A stretch of 64,000 nucleotides of DNA from Myroides odoratimimus (GTDB lineage Bacteria > Bacteroidota > Bacteroidia > Flavobacteriales > Flavobacteriaceae): the NCBI RefSeq assembly GCF_030326305.1, contig NZ_JACAKB010000017.1, forward strand, positions 1 through 64,000, written 5' to 3'. The notes under the pieces were generated by a model. It worked only from the letters and a program-made list of their open reading frames with translations, ran no database searches and was not told where the DNA came from. A program made the translations under genes and the position numbers. Positions 8,728 through 18,321 of this stretch are shown one piece after another (within the stretch, counting starts at the first letter, position 1; the number at the start of each line of letters is the position of its first letter).

Positions 8728-10782
8728 ATGAAAAAGAAGATATTTATAGCCTTAACGGCATTTGTTTTTACATCGTCTGTTCTAGCTCAGTCGGGCTCAT
8801 TTATTCAGTATAGAGTGAATAAAGGGGATACTGTAAGTAAGATCTCTAGAGATTATGATATACCTGTAAGTGAAATACTAAAGTATAATCCTGATGCAAA
8901 GAATGGGATCAATGAGAATAGTTTTTTATTAATTCCTACAAAGGATTTTATAACTAAAGAAAAAAATAAAGGATCTAATCCTCTATTAAAAAACGCTGAG
9001 AAGACAAAGAATACTTCTGCTTCTAAAGGAACGCATACTGTGCAACCTAAGGAAACAATGTATAGTATTAGCAAAAAATATAATGTGTCTATCAATGATC
9101 TACACGCATGGAATCCTTCTTTAAAAGAAACAGGTTTACTAGCTGATAGTGAAATTATTGTTGCTCCCAATACTAAGAAATCACCTTCTATGGATGTGAC
9201 TAAGTATGAGCAAGAAAAACCAAAGAAGATACCAGCTACATTGCCATCGTCTACAGCAGATACTATTAAAGATATTAATAATATCTATTATAGAAATATA
9301 AATGTAGAACCTAAAGCAACACTTTATAGTCTAGCTGTAACGTACAATACTTCTGTACAGAGACTACTAGAACTGAATCCAGAGCTAAAAGATGGTCTTA
9401 AAAGTGGGCAAACGATAAAAGTACCAGCTTATGGCTTTCAAGCAAAGGCTAAAGTGGTAGAGGTAACTCCTAAAACTGCTGAGACAAAGTTTGTTCGCTT
9501 AGTAATAGAGCCACAACAAACGCTGTATAGTATTAGCCGTAAATATGATGTGCCTATTAAGGAGATTATTAAACTTAACCCAGATCTTCAACAAGGATTA
9601 AAGAGTGGTATGGAGTTAATATTACCTTATAAAGAAGGCCTAGATATTGTTGTAGAAGAAAATATACCTAAAGAAGAAAATGAAGGATACTTAACACCTG
9701 ATACAACAGGAGGTTATGTTGATTTGAGTAATTCTATTAGTCGATTAGATCATAAGGAGTTGGCGTTATTGTTGCCTTTTAATATTGATAAGTTAGGAGA
9801 TAATGTAGATGCTAAGTTGAGTTCTGATGGGTTTTTAAATATGACTTTGGATTTTTACTCAGGAGCTAAGATGGCTGTGGAGTATGCAGAGAGTCTTAAT
9901 CTACCTTTAACAGTAAATGTCTATGATTCTAGTGAAAGTAAGAATAGTAGTGGTGTGAAGAGTTTATTTAACTCTAAAGACTTTAGTAATACAGATGTTA
10001 TTATTGGGCCATTTTATCAGAGTAATGTAGATGCTGCTGTAAAAGCATTACCTAATGACAAAGTAATATTAGTATCTCCATTGTCAAATGAGAAAGCTAC
10101 TGCGTCTAATAGACTTGTACAGACTATGCCTTATAGCAATGTACTTAAGAATCAGTTATTAGAGTACTTTAAGAAATCAGGTGCTAAGATTACCGTGATT
10201 GTAGATGATAAGAAACAATCAACGAAGCAGTTTATGAATCAGTACTTTCCGGAGATAAAAATGATTAGTACTAGTCAAATCGAAGAGATAGATAAAACAT
10301 TAGTAAAAGACAAGAAAAATGTCTTTGTACTAGATTCTAATAGTATAGCATCAGCATTATTATTCACCGATAAGTTAAAGAATAGAACAAAGGATTATGA
10401 TATTCAGATTGCTTCTTTTGACAAGTCAGATGTATTTGATTACAGTGAGATTAGAATAGAGACCTTGGTTGATTTAAAATATACTTTCCCTTCAGTGACA
10501 AGAGATTCTCAAGAGTCTCGATCTGAATCATTATTTGGTCAAGAATATAAAAACAGATATAATGTCTATCCTAACCGCTTTGCAACAAGAGGATTTGACG
10601 TGACATTAGATGTGATTTTTAGAATGTTCCAAAAAGATGGATTTATGCAGACTACTAATAAGAAATCTCAAGAAATAGAGAACAGATTTAGCTATAGTCG
10701 TAATCCAGAAGGAACACTTAGAAATAGTGGAGTATACTTACTACAGTATGATACAGACTTAAATGTAAAGGTGCTTAACTAA
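8728..10782 (+). CDS. Exported LysM protein with type 1 periplasmic-binding-protein fold
   Basis: A 684-residue exported protein with signal peptide (MKKKIFIALTAFVFTSSVLAQ). Four LysM peptidoglycan-binding domains are visible: YRVNKGDTVSKISRDY (about 27-70), HTVQPKETMYSISKKY (about 107-150), VEPKATLYSLAVTYN (about 193-235) and VIEPQQTLYSISRKYD (about 253-298). From about residue 340 (ELALLLPFNIDKL) to the end lies a region like the leucine/isoleucine/valine-binding fold, with DVIIGPFYQSNVDAAV and ILVSPLSNE. The combination recalls LpoA-like cell-wall proteins, so a role at peptidoglycan is inferred. ATG 8728 is preferred over TTG 8722. The stop overlaps the next start by one base (TAATG), so the two are translationally coupled. 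Confidence 0.88.
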   Translation: MKKKIFIALTAFVFTSSVLAQSGSFIQYRVNKGDTVSKISRDYDIPVSEILKYNPDAKNGINENSFLLIPTKDFITKEKNKGSNPLLKNAEKTKNTSASKGTHTVQPKETMYSISKKYNVSINDLHAWNPSLKETGLLADSEIIVAPNTKKSPSMDVTKYEQEKPKKIPATLPSSTADTIKDINNIYYRNINVEPKATLYSLAVTYNTSVQRLLELNPELKDGLKSGQTIKVPAYGFQAKAKVVEVTPKTAETKFVRLVIEPQQTLYSISRKYDVPIKEIIKLNPDLQQGLKSGMELILPYKEGLDIVVEENIPKEENEGYLTPDTTGGYVDLSNSISRLDHKELALLLPFNIDKLGDNVDAKLSSDGFLNMTLDFYSGAKMAVEYAESLNLPLTVNVYDSSESKNSSGVKSLFNSKDFSNTDVIIGPFYQSNVDAAVKALPNDKVILVSPLSNEKATASNRLVQTMPYSNVLKNQLLEYFKKSGAKITVIVDDKKQSTKQFMNQYFPEIKMISTSQIEEIDKTLVKDKKNVFVLDSNSIASALLFTDKLKNRTKDYDIQIASFDKSDVFDYSEIRIETLVDLKYTFPSVTRDSQESRSESLFGQEYKNRYNVYPNRFATRGFDVTLDVIFRMFQKDGFMQTTNKKSQEIENRFSYSRNPEGTLRNSGVYLLQYDTDLNVKVLN

Positions 10783-11006
10783 TGATAGATAATGAAAAAT
10801 ACTTAGTAGAACTCGCTCATACTAAAATGCCTTATGGTAAATATGAGGGAAGATACTTGATTGATTTACCAGAGCACTATATCGTTTGGTATCATAATAA
10901 AGGCTTCCCAAAGGGTAAACTAGGAGAACAATTAGGTCTAATCTATGAATTAAAATTAAATGGATTAGAGCCTTTAATACGAAATATTAGAAATAACTTT
11001 AAATAA
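10782..11006 (+). CDS. DUF3820 family protein
   Basis: A 74-residue cytoplasmic protein with MPYGKYEGRYLIDLPEHYIVWY at residues 16-37, the signature of DUF3820 (also called putative quorum-sensing-regulated virulence factor family; the function is not established). It overlaps the LysM gene by one base and is followed by a terminator, so it is the last gene of that small operon. As I recall, guaA, LysM protein and DUF3820 commonly occur together in Flavobacteria. Confidence 0.88.
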   Translation: MIDNEKYLVELAHTKMPYGKYEGRYLIDLPEHYIVWYHNKGFPKGKLGEQLGLIYELKLNGLEPLIRNIRNNFK

Positions 11007-11031
11007 TCATTGATTATTAAATAGAGAAAAG

Positions 11032-11062
11032 GCAAGTTGTGAATAGCGGCTTGCTTTTTTTT
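11032..11062 (+). terminator. Intrinsic terminator after DUF3820 gene
   Basis: GCAAG (11032-11036) pairs with CTTGC (11050-11054), followed by a run of nine T. Confidence 0.65.
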
Positions 11063-11329
11063 ATAAATGTATACTAGGTAAAATTATAAAGTTCAAGTCT
11101 TTGTCAAAAACTTATGAAAATTATTAAAATAATGTTATTATTAGTTTTTTAGCATTAGAAGTAAAAGTTCTATAATTAGAGTAACTCATATTGTCAAATC
11201 AATAAAAATACGGCTTTAAATTTCCTATTGTCTTAAAATATAACGTGGATTAGGGGGATTTTAGAAAACTGAAATTTTTATCAATGCGAATTAATTATTG
11301 TAAATTTGCATTGTAAAAATCGAGTGATT

Positions 11330-12619
11330 ATGATGAATATTCCTACTTCAAAACGCCCACGTGTTGTTATTATTGGTGGAGGTTTTGGGGGTTTAGCACT
11401 TGCTAAAAAACTAAAGAACAAAAATTTTCAAGTTGTGCTTTTAGATAAGCATAATTATCATACGTTTCAACCACTGTTGTATCAAGTAGCAACGGGAGGA
11501 TTGGAGTCAGGATCTATTGCATATCCTATTCGTAAAGTTGTACAAAATTACGAAGAGATATATTTCAGATTAGCTAATGTACAACGTATAGATACAGAAA
11601 ATAAAAAGGTAGTTGCTGATATTGGTACGATTTTTTATGATTATGTTGTAATTGCTACAGGATCTAAAACTAATTTCTTTGGTAATGAAAATATTACTAA
11701 GAATAGTATGGCCATGAAGACTATCCCTGAGTCATTAGATATCCGTAGTTTAGTTTTAGAGAACTTTGAAGAAGCTTTACAGACTACAGATGATCAAGAA
11801 CAAAAGGCATTAATGAACTTTGTGATCGTTGGTGCGGGACCTACTGGGGTTGAACTTGCTGGTGCTTTAGCAGAAATGAAGAAGCATGTATTGCCTAAGG
11901 ATTACCCAGACTTAGATTTTAATAAGATGGAAATCAACGTAATTCAAGGAGCTAATAAGGTTCTTGATGCAATGAGCGAGAAATCATCTACTAAAGCTCA
12001 AGAATTCTTAGAGAACCTAGGTGTGAAAGTATACTTAGGTGAAATAGTAACAGATTATAAAGATAAAAAAGTATATACAAAATCAGGTAAAGAGTTCACA
12101 GCAGAAACTGTGATTTGGACAGCAGGAGTAATGGGAGCTACTGTAGATGGTTTTGATGCAACTGTTATTCAAAGAGGAAATAGAATCAAAGTAAACGAAT
12201 ACAATCAAGTAGAAGGCTTTACAGATATCTTTGCTATTGGTGATGTCGCTACTATGATGACAGATAAAACTCCTATGGGACACCCTATGATGGCCCAGCC
12301 TGCTATACAGCAAGGAGAATTATTAGCGAATAATTTGATTAGATTAAGAGATGGACAACCTTTAAAATCATTCGTTTATAATGATAAAGGATCTATGGCA
12401 ACTATTGGACGTAATAAAGCAGTAGTGGACTTACCTAAGTTCCAGTTTAGCGGTTTCTTTGCGTGGTTTGTATGGATGTTTGTTCACTTGATGTCTCTAA
12501 TCGGATTTAGAAACAAATTAGTTGTATTCTGGAACTGGATGTATAACTATATGATGTTTGACAGACAAGCTCGTTTAATCATTCGTCCATTCAAAAACAA
12601 AGAGGATGAAAGAGAATAA
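11330..12619 (+). CDS. ndh: Type II NADH dehydrogenase (NDH-2)
   Basis: A 429-residue FAD enzyme that passes electrons from NADH to menaquinone at the inner membrane without pumping protons. The FAD-binding Rossmann motif VVIIGGGFGGLALAKKL is at 12-28, the quinone-side signature HNYHTFQPLLYQVATGGL at 43-60, the NAD-binding motif VIVGAGPTGVELAGAL at 167-182, and the FAD phosphate motif FAIGDVA near 300. The C-terminus has a hydrophobic segment (FFAWFVWMFVHLMSLIGF) that anchors it to the membrane. The longer frame from TTG 11306 overlaps TAAATTTG (11301-11308), a -7-like element, so ATG 11330 or 11333 is the start. It ends four bases before the convergent DUF3810 gene. Confidence 0.94.
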   Translation: MMNIPTSKRPRVVIIGGGFGGLALAKKLKNKNFQVVLLDKHNYHTFQPLLYQVATGGLESGSIAYPIRKVVQNYEEIYFRLANVQRIDTENKKVVADIGTIFYDYVVIATGSKTNFFGNENITKNSMAMKTIPESLDIRSLVLENFEEALQTTDDQEQKALMNFVIVGAGPTGVELAGALAEMKKHVLPKDYPDLDFNKMEINVIQGANKVLDAMSEKSSTKAQEFLENLGVKVYLGEIVTDYKDKKVYTKSGKEFTAETVIWTAGVMGATVDGFDATVIQRGNRIKVNEYNQVEGFTDIFAIGDVATMMTDKTPMGHPMMAQPAIQQGELLANNLIRLRDGQPLKSFVYNDKGSMATIGRNKAVVDLPKFQFSGFFAWFVWMFVHLMSLIGFRNKLVVFWNWMYNYMMFDRQARLIIRPFKNKEDERE

Positions 12620-12623
12620 AATC

Positions 12624-13694
12624 TTATAGAATAGGATTTTTTAAATCATAATTTATCAGAAGGTCTACAAACTTATTATAAGATTGTAGGCCTTCTTTTT
12701 GATTATTAAGTTTTAAGAAACCATTGTAAAATACTTTGAAGAAAGAATCTGTGATATTCTTATACTCACTCCAGAATATAATATTCTCGTTTAGGTTATC
12801 TTTCACTCCAGGATGTATTGTTTCAAACAAAGCTTTGACTTCTACTGATTCTTTGTTATTGATATTGGATACACAGTATCTAAGGGCATAGATAATAGCT
12901 GCATATTGATAAGCAGTATCTTTTTGATTATATGCCGCCATAAAGCCTATAAAGTTAGCGTCACTTTCTTTTGCAAACCCTAACTGATGTGACATTTCAT
13001 GAGATGCTGTGACAATCATGGTAAGGGTAGGTATTTTATTGTTTACCTGCGCCTCTAATGTAAAAGGATTGATATATCCAGAGAATCCCATATAAGTTAA
13101 AGCAAGGCTAAATAAAGACTCTTTGATTGCTAATGAGTTAGTGTTATCTATTTGATGCAAGAAGGTTATTTGTTCAATTCCTTTTTTTGAATCAACTAAT
13201 ATTGTATTGATGTCTTGTTTTAACTTTACAGCTATAGTACTGTCATTTGTAATAACTAGTTGTAATAAATTAGCTCTTTGTATTAATTTGGTTGTTAAAT
13301 TTATTAATTTCTCCTGATCATAGCCACGTTCTATTCCTAATTGGCTTTCTAGAGTTGGCCTAAAGTTGTTTAATCCCCAGCCGATATTAAATAGAATATA
13401 GAATATAACAATACATTTAAAGGATAATGCAGTACAAACCATTGTGATTTTCTTCCATCCTTTCTGTGTTTTAAAAACTTGGTAAAATTTATAGATAAGA
13501 AATAATCCTATAATCATATACAATACATCTCCTACAGAAAAAGGGAATAGACTCGTAATCGTATTGAAAACTTTACATAAATAGAAATAAAAACCATTCG
13601 TATAAAAGGCTTCAATAGCATCAGGAAAACGTGTAATAATATTAAAAGTAAGAATAGAACAAACAAATAATATCAACCAATATCTTAATTTCAT
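12624..13694 (-). CDS. DUF3810 family membrane protein with HExxH zinc-peptidase motif
   Basis: A 356-residue protein with three hydrophobic segments in the first 120 residues, followed by an extracytoplasmic domain containing VTASHEMSHQLGF (about residues 228-240). HEMSH fits the HExxH zinc-binding motif of metallopeptidases; the second glutamate ligand could be in the following FAKESDANFIGF. DUF3810 is a Bacteroidota family of unknown substrate. The 3' end contains the transcription terminator of the convergent ndh gene. A zinc peptidase activity is inference. Confidence 0.86.
   Translation of the reverse strand: MKLRYWLILFVCSILTFNIITRFPDAIEAFYTNGFYFYLCKVFNTITSLFPFSVGDVLYMIIGLFLIYKFYQVFKTQKGWKKITMVCTALSFKCIVIFYILFNIGWGLNNFRPTLESQLGIERGYDQEKLINLTTKLIQRANLLQLVITNDSTIAVKLKQDINTILVDSKKGIEQITFLHQIDNTNSLAIKESLFSLALTYMGFSGYINPFTLEAQVNNKIPTLTMIVTASHEMSHQLGFAKESDANFIGFMAAYNQKDTAYQYAAIIYALRYCVSNINNKESVEVKALFETIHPGVKDNLNENIIFWSEYKNITDSFFKVFYNGFLKLNNQKEGLQSYNKFVDLLINYDLKNPIL
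12658..12700 (+). terminator. ndh terminator embedded in the convergent gene's coding sequence
   Basis: A 19-base arm starting AGAAGGTCTACAAACTTAT (12658-12676) pairs with ATAAGATTGTAGGCCTTCT (12678-12696) with one mismatch and one G-T pair, and is followed by four more T. It lies wholly inside the last codons of the DUF3810 gene. Confidence 0.75.
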
Positions 13695-13768
13695 AAAAGT
13701 GTGCTAAATTTCATTTAATTAATTTAGAATAGATAAAAATAAATATATTTGTATCAAATTCTAAAACT

Positions 13769-14032
13769 ATGAGTAAAGTTAAGAAAGGTGAGAGAACTAT
13801 TTTCGTTTGTGACGGAAAAAAATGCTGTAGATATAATGAAGAGACTAAAAGTTGTTTTAAAGCTTTATTAGAAGAGAGTGGGCTTTCTAACGATTACTCT
13901 GTGTGTAAGATGAAATGCCAAGGGATGTGTAAGAGTGCTCCTGTGGTGTATATCTCTTCTCATGACAAGTACAAGAAAGAAGTAGGTGCAAAGAAAGCAA
14001 AGAAGATCTTTCAAGAATATATAATCGCTTAG
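13769..14032 (+). CDS. Thioredoxin-like [2Fe-2S] ferredoxin-type protein
   Basis: An 87-residue cytoplasmic protein with cysteines at 14, 19, 20, 29, 46, 50 and 54 (IFVCDGKKCC...SVCKMKCQGMCKSAPVVYI). The spacing and the CQGMCKSAPVV block match the small (2Fe-2S) ferredoxin domain proteins with a thioredoxin-like fold (as in NuoE C-termini and CcdC-like ferredoxins). The partner is unknown. TATATTTG at 13744-13751 is a plausible -7 promoter element, 17 bases before the ATG. It is a single-gene unit. Confidence 0.8.
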   Translation: MSKVKKGERTIFVCDGKKCCRYNEETKSCFKALLEESGLSNDYSVCKMKCQGMCKSAPVVYISSHDKYKKEVGAKKAKKIFQEYIIA

Positions 14033-14096
14033 ATCTAGACACTATTGCTATTTATTTTATTACCGTAATATAAATCGTGTCTGATCCAAACAAGAA

Positions 14097-14132
14097 CAAG
14101 GCTACTTAGTATACTAAGTAGCCTTGTTTTTT
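14097..14132. terminator. Perfect-palindrome terminator
   Basis: CAAGGCTACTTAGTA is followed directly by its reverse complement and then six T. It ends the ferredoxin-like unit. Confidence 0.85.
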
Positions 14133-14197
14133 ACATGATTGATAGTAAATTGAATTTAAAATGTCTATGTTTGAAGCCAACTAATTAATTTATATTT

Positions 14198-14755
14198 ATG
14201 AAGCGTGTTTTATTTACCCTTGTGATTTGTTTAATGACTATTACTTCTTTTGCACAGAAGACTATAGATAATCCTAAGAAATTCTTAGCGTCTCTCGCTA
14301 CTCACTGTGGAAAAGCGTATACAGGTCAAATCGTGTCTCCTAATGTACCTGCTGATTTCAAAGATAAAGAGTTATTGATGAAGGTAATCTCTTGTAAAGA
14401 GGAAGAAGTGAAAATCTCATTCTTTGTAGGGGAAGATTTATCTCGTACTTGGGTATTTACACTAGAGAATGGACTAGTAAAGTTAAAACACGATCATAGA
14501 CATCAAGATGGAACACCAGATGATATCACGATGTATGGAGGTACTGCTACTAATACAGGCTTTGCCGATATGCAATTCTTTCCATCAGATCAAGAGACAG
14601 TAGATATGATGAGTACGATAGCAGGGAATGTATGGTGGGTGACGATTAAAGATAATAAATATACTTATAATCTAAAGAGAGTAGATAGTACAGGTTATTT
14701 CAGTGCTTCTTTTGATTTGTCTAACGAGGTGAAAACAGATAAAATGCCTTGGTGA
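14198..14755 (+). CDS. Hypothetical secreted protein
   Basis: A 185-residue protein with a signal peptide (MKRVLFTLVICLMTITSFAQ). The mature part is about 165 residues with no transmembrane segment and a single Cys pair candidate (THCGKAY, VISCKEE). LKHDHRHQDGTPDDITMYGGTA near residues 104-125 is rich in His and Asp and could bind metal; this is a guess. I recall similar secreted proteins in Bacteroidota without known function. It is alone between a terminator and a 108-base gap. Confidence 0.72.
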   Translation: MKRVLFTLVICLMTITSFAQKTIDNPKKFLASLATHCGKAYTGQIVSPNVPADFKDKELLMKVISCKEEEVKISFFVGEDLSRTWVFTLENGLVKLKHDHRHQDGTPDDITMYGGTATNTGFADMQFFPSDQETVDMMSTIAGNVWWVTIKDNKYTYNLKRVDSTGYFSASFDLSNEVKTDKMPW

Positions 14756-14863
14756 TATCACTGTGAATATCTTCTTTATTAATATCTGATTTTTGTTACT
14801 CAATTTTCTATCTTGCAGGCTTAATAAGGCTTTGAGGAAATCAAAGTAACAAGATAAGCATAG

Positions 14864-15775
14864 ATGAAAATAAATAGAATAGCAAAAAGAGGATTATTTG
14901 AATATCAAAAAGACCGCAACGAAGAAGGATTAATGCTGTATGACTTTCTAGAAGAGCGAGTTATTCGTTTTGTGGATTATAAAGAGTGGCGTATTAATGC
15001 TATTTCTCAAGATGGGAATTACATTGCTATAAATAAGATATCAGAGACGACTAGAGCGTTTAAAACAGATTTTGCTATTCTACGTGTGGATACACAAGAA
15101 CAAGTGTTTTTTACGAATACTTATTTTGTATATGATGCAGAGTTTAGTTTAGACTCAGATAAAGTACTAATCGTTGCTCATAATAAAAAACCTTTTTGTT
15201 TAGACTTAGCTACCAAAGAGATTATAGCAGAGATGCCTAAAAATATCCGTACTTATCAAGGGAGTTTTGATAAAGAGAAGAATAAATTCATTGCTCCTTC
15301 AGAGACTTTTAAGGATACACTTTATCTATTTGACTTTGCCTCAGGCGAAACAGAGAAGATAAAAACTAGTCTAAAAGAAAAGATAGGTAAGGTAGAGTAT
15401 ACTAATGATAGTCAGCATTTAATTGCGTTGACACAAAGTAGTATTGTCTATTGTCTTGATTTATCATATAAGGTGATTTGGTCTGTTGATTTTAATACGT
15501 TATTAGGATCACCTGTACGTATTAATTCATCAAGTATGTTATTGTCAGAAGATAATCAATATCTAATGTTAGAAGCATCCTCTACTGAGACCAATAATTG
15601 GGGAGCAGAGTTTGTTCTAGAAGTAAATACAGGAAAATTAGTAAATACTATAGAAGGATATCAATATAGAGGTAGAATACAAGATGCACTCTTCGATAAT
15701 AAGGTATTATTATATACTTACCATACCTTAGATATGCTGACAGGAGAGGTTAAGGAGTTAGAATTAAAGAGATAA
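14864..15775 (+). CDS. Cytoplasmic beta-propeller-like protein
   Basis: A 303-residue protein without signal peptide. Repeated strand patterns such as DGNYIAINKIS, DSDKVLIVAHNKKPFCLDLATKEI, DSQHLIALTQSSIVYCLDLSYKVI and EDNQYLMLEASS suggest a WD40/YVTN-like propeller of about six blades. No catalytic motif is seen and no specific family is recognised. It is followed by a strong terminator. Confidence 0.7.
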   Translation: MKINRIAKRGLFEYQKDRNEEGLMLYDFLEERVIRFVDYKEWRINAISQDGNYIAINKISETTRAFKTDFAILRVDTQEQVFFTNTYFVYDAEFSLDSDKVLIVAHNKKPFCLDLATKEIIAEMPKNIRTYQGSFDKEKNKFIAPSETFKDTLYLFDFASGETEKIKTSLKEKIGKVEYTNDSQHLIALTQSSIVYCLDLSYKVIWSVDFNTLLGSPVRINSSSMLLSEDNQYLMLEASSTETNNWGAEFVLEVNTGKLVNTIEGYQYRGRIQDALFDNKVLLYTYHTLDMLTGEVKELELKR

Positions 15776-15777
15776 AA

Positions 15778-15823
15778 TAAAAAAAGCCTCATTAGACATT
15801 CGTCTTTTGAGGCTTTTTTTTTC
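15778..15823 (+). terminator. Intrinsic terminator
   Basis: AAAAAAGCCTCA pairs with TGAGGCTTTTTT around a loop, and nine T follow. Flanking A and T runs would let it work in both directions. Confidence 0.85.
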
Positions 15824-16171
15824 ATAGCAATTTAATTTATTTTCAATTGTAGGGCAATATATATTCAATTTAGGATAAATCTTTATTACCAACTTATGTT
15901 TCGAACAAAGAAAATAAAGCTTTTTTATTTTTAAAAGCAGTGCAAATGTATGTGTATCTCATAAAATATATAATCTTATAGATGCGGTATTAACATAAAG
16001 TATACCTTTAGCATACAGGTGAAGCTCAGTATAATAGCTTTTTTAAAATTACCTAAGACATCTTTTTGGCTATAAATGTCTTATTTTTAAATAGATACTT
16101 TGTTTAAATCAATGTGATTGTATAAAACGTGTATTGCATTGTGTTTTTTATAAATGTTAAAATTTATCATT
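15824..16171. other. AT-rich gap, nothing clear
   Basis: About 350 bases between the terminator and the Nudix gene. No convincing open frame, hairpin or full TTG/TAnnTTTG promoter was found. Confidence 0.4.
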
Positions 16172-16555
16172 ATGTTAAGAGTTACTTGTGCCATAATTGA
16201 GTCTAATCAGAAGGTTTTGATAGCTCAGCGAAATCAAAATATGCTATTGCCTTATAAATGGGAGTTTCCAGGAGGAAAGGTAGAGAAAGGGGAGCAAGAC
16301 GAAATGTGTATTGTGAGAGAGATAAAAGAAGAGCTCAGTCTAAATATTGTAGTACAATCTAGGCTAACACCTGTAACTCATCACTACGATACATTTTCTT
16401 TAGAATTATTTCCCTTTATTTGTTATACAGATTCACAAGAGTTTGAAGTGAAAGAGCACGCTCAAGTTTTGTGGGTAGAAGCTCAGGATTTATTAAACTA
16501 TGATTGGGCAGAAGCGGATATCCCTATTGTGAAAGAGTATTTAGCAATAAAGTAA
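16172..16555 (+). CDS. Nudix hydrolase, MutT-like
   Basis: A 127-residue protein (the upstream in-frame ATG at 16154 would add MLKFII, which the family lacks). The Nudix box reads GGKVEKGEQDEMCIVREIKEELSL at about residues 33-56, so all acidic metal ligands (REIKEE) are present; the usual final Gly is Ser. WEFPGGKVEKGE and a C-terminal WVEAQDLLNYDW pattern fit (deoxy)nucleoside triphosphate pyrophosphohydrolases of the MutT type, which remove oxidised nucleotides such as 8-oxo-dGTP. The exact substrate is inferred. Confidence 0.88.
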   Translation: MLRVTCAIIESNQKVLIAQRNQNMLLPYKWEFPGGKVEKGEQDEMCIVREIKEELSLNIVVQSRLTPVTHHYDTFSLELFPFICYTDSQEFEVKEHAQVLWVEAQDLLNYDWAEADIPIVKEYLAIK

Positions 16556-16742
16556 GTTTACAGAGGATTTAACTTAAACTCTTTATTATTTTTTAATATG
16601 ATTTCTATAAAGGTATATAATGTAATCAAGTTAAAAAGTTGGTTCTTACTATCTTCATTAGAAAGTGTTTTGAAGATGAGTTTTGTTCTAAACTGAATAG
16701 GACGTTAGATAAGAGTATATTGATTAAACTATCATTAAGGAT

Positions 16743-17051
16743 ATGTCGAAAATTGCAATTACATTAAACGAAAAAGAAATAGATAGTAAGTCATTGTTCA
16801 AAATAAAAAGCCTTACTATGGTATCCTTAAGTGAAATAAAACATAAAGTAGAAAGACAGGAGCCTATATTCACGGGGATATTATTTTATAATGACCACGA
16901 GGATACCTCTATTTTATTAAAGAAAATCACTAATTTACTTGATGAAAGTAATTTATCTTATTCAATATATGAATTAGATGAAGAAGCCACAGAATTAAAT
17001 ATAAACCAAAAAATCACCAAGGATATATTATTTAGAATTCTAGATAGTTAA
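16743..17051 (+). CDS. Small hypothetical protein
   Basis: A 102-residue cytoplasmic protein that is not recognised. The predicted pattern is alternating strands and helices (SLFKIKSLTMVSLSEIKHKVE, FTGILFYNDHEDTSILLKKITNLLD), without Cys, signal peptide or membrane segment. Codon use resembles the neighbours. It has no near partner: gaps of 187 bases before and over 300 after. Confidence 0.5.
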   Translation: MSKIAITLNEKEIDSKSLFKIKSLTMVSLSEIKHKVERQEPIFTGILFYNDHEDTSILLKKITNLLDESNLSYSIYELDEEATELNINQKITKDILFRILDS

Positions 17052-17363
17052 AACGAAGAAATGTAAAGACAATAAGAAGATATGTTACTTACTATAAAAT
17101 ATACATAAGTTTTTAAAGTTAGTTCCTTCTATCTCAATCTTAGTATAAGAACTCCAACTTTATATTCTTTACAACCGCTGAGATTACTTAACCTAATAAG
17201 CTAATTTATAAAAATTAGTAAAATACCAAAATCTCTAAATAGAAATAGGTAATATTGTAGTGTGACGATATCTAATAGGTACATTAAATAGAGAAGGATA
17301 AAGATATTTGTCATCAAAAGGAGGGAGGTACTTCTTTTTGAATATTTAAAAATATGTGTGAAT
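17052..17363. other. Intergenic region upstream of the AraC gene
   Basis: About 310 bases without an open frame. An AAAGGAGGGAGG purine stretch at about 17319-17330 resembles a strong Shine-Dalgarno sequence but sits over 30 bases before the start, too far to serve it. No clear promoter was found. Confidence 0.4.
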
Positions 17364-18239
17364 ATGGCTTTATTTATAACCCTTGATAATGTTTATAGTC
17401 TATATGATCTTGATGCGGCAAGGAAGATAGATGGTATCGTTGTTTTTCATCAACACAGTAAGGCAAATCAAAACTATAAGAAACATAGCCGTCTGTTTGA
17501 AGGACTACTATTAGGTGTTGTATTAAAAGGGGTAATGAAAACTCAAATTCACTTTTCTGAATATGAGGTTAACAAAGGGGATATAGCAGTTGTTCCTCCG
17601 CAGGTGATGATCGAAACAAAGTCTTTAAGTGAAGATGCAGAAATAGTAACTATTGGTCTTTCATTAGATTTTATTTCAACTTTTCCCATATTAAGAGAGT
17701 TTGTAATGAATGACCAGATTCGTTGGCAGCCAATTATAAGATTGGATCCCAAAGAGCTTCTTTTACAACAGGAGTTAATCAGGATTATTGAGAAAGTATA
17801 CAATAAGGAGCAAAGTTCTAATAAAATAGAAATGCTCAAACATCTTGTTATGGCATTGATTAATTTGATTATCGAAAAGTATCAAGATGTGCCTAATACT
17901 AAAAAACAAACGAAGAATCGAACACACGAAATCATCGATAACTTTTACTCTTTGGTATCTAAATATGCTCACAAGCAACGCAATGTACAGTTTTATGCAG
18001 ATAAACTACATTTAAGTACGCAGTACCTCTCGTCGTTTCTGAAACAAAATACGGGAAGATCTACTTTGCAATGGATTGATCATGTACTCATATTACACGC
18101 TAAAACATTACTTAAATCATCAAGTCTATCAATAAAAGAGATTAGTAATGAGCTAGAGTTCACAGACACTAGTGTGTTTTGTAGATACTTTAAGCGCAAT
18201 ACAGGAATGTCTCCTAAATTATACCGAGAGGAAGAGTAA
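17364..18239 (+). CDS. AraC family transcriptional regulator
   Basis: A 291-residue regulator. The N-terminal part (about 1-165) is a cupin-like sensor domain. The C-terminal part (about 195-290) has two helix-turn-helix motifs: VQFYADKLHLSTQYLSSFLKQNTG and SIKEISNELEFTDTSVFCRYFKRNTGMSPKLYR, the second ending in the AraC signature. I use ATG 17364 rather than GTG 17358. It lies 82 bases upstream of a TetA-type exporter in the same direction and probably controls it; the ligand is unknown. Confidence 0.9.
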   Translation: MALFITLDNVYSLYDLDAARKIDGIVVFHQHSKANQNYKKHSRLFEGLLLGVVLKGVMKTQIHFSEYEVNKGDIAVVPPQVMIETKSLSEDAEIVTIGLSLDFISTFPILREFVMNDQIRWQPIIRLDPKELLLQQELIRIIEKVYNKEQSSNKIEMLKHLVMALINLIIEKYQDVPNTKKQTKNRTHEIIDNFYSLVSKYAHKQRNVQFYADKLHLSTQYLSSFLKQNTGRSTLQWIDHVLILHAKTLLKSSSLSIKEISNELEFTDTSVFCRYFKRNTGMSPKLYREEE

Positions 18240-18321
18240 TCATCAAGAAGGCTTAGAAATAGTACTTAAAACCTCTTAAATCGTCAATACCCTGTTTTGT
18301 CACTCTGTTTACTTTTACTAC

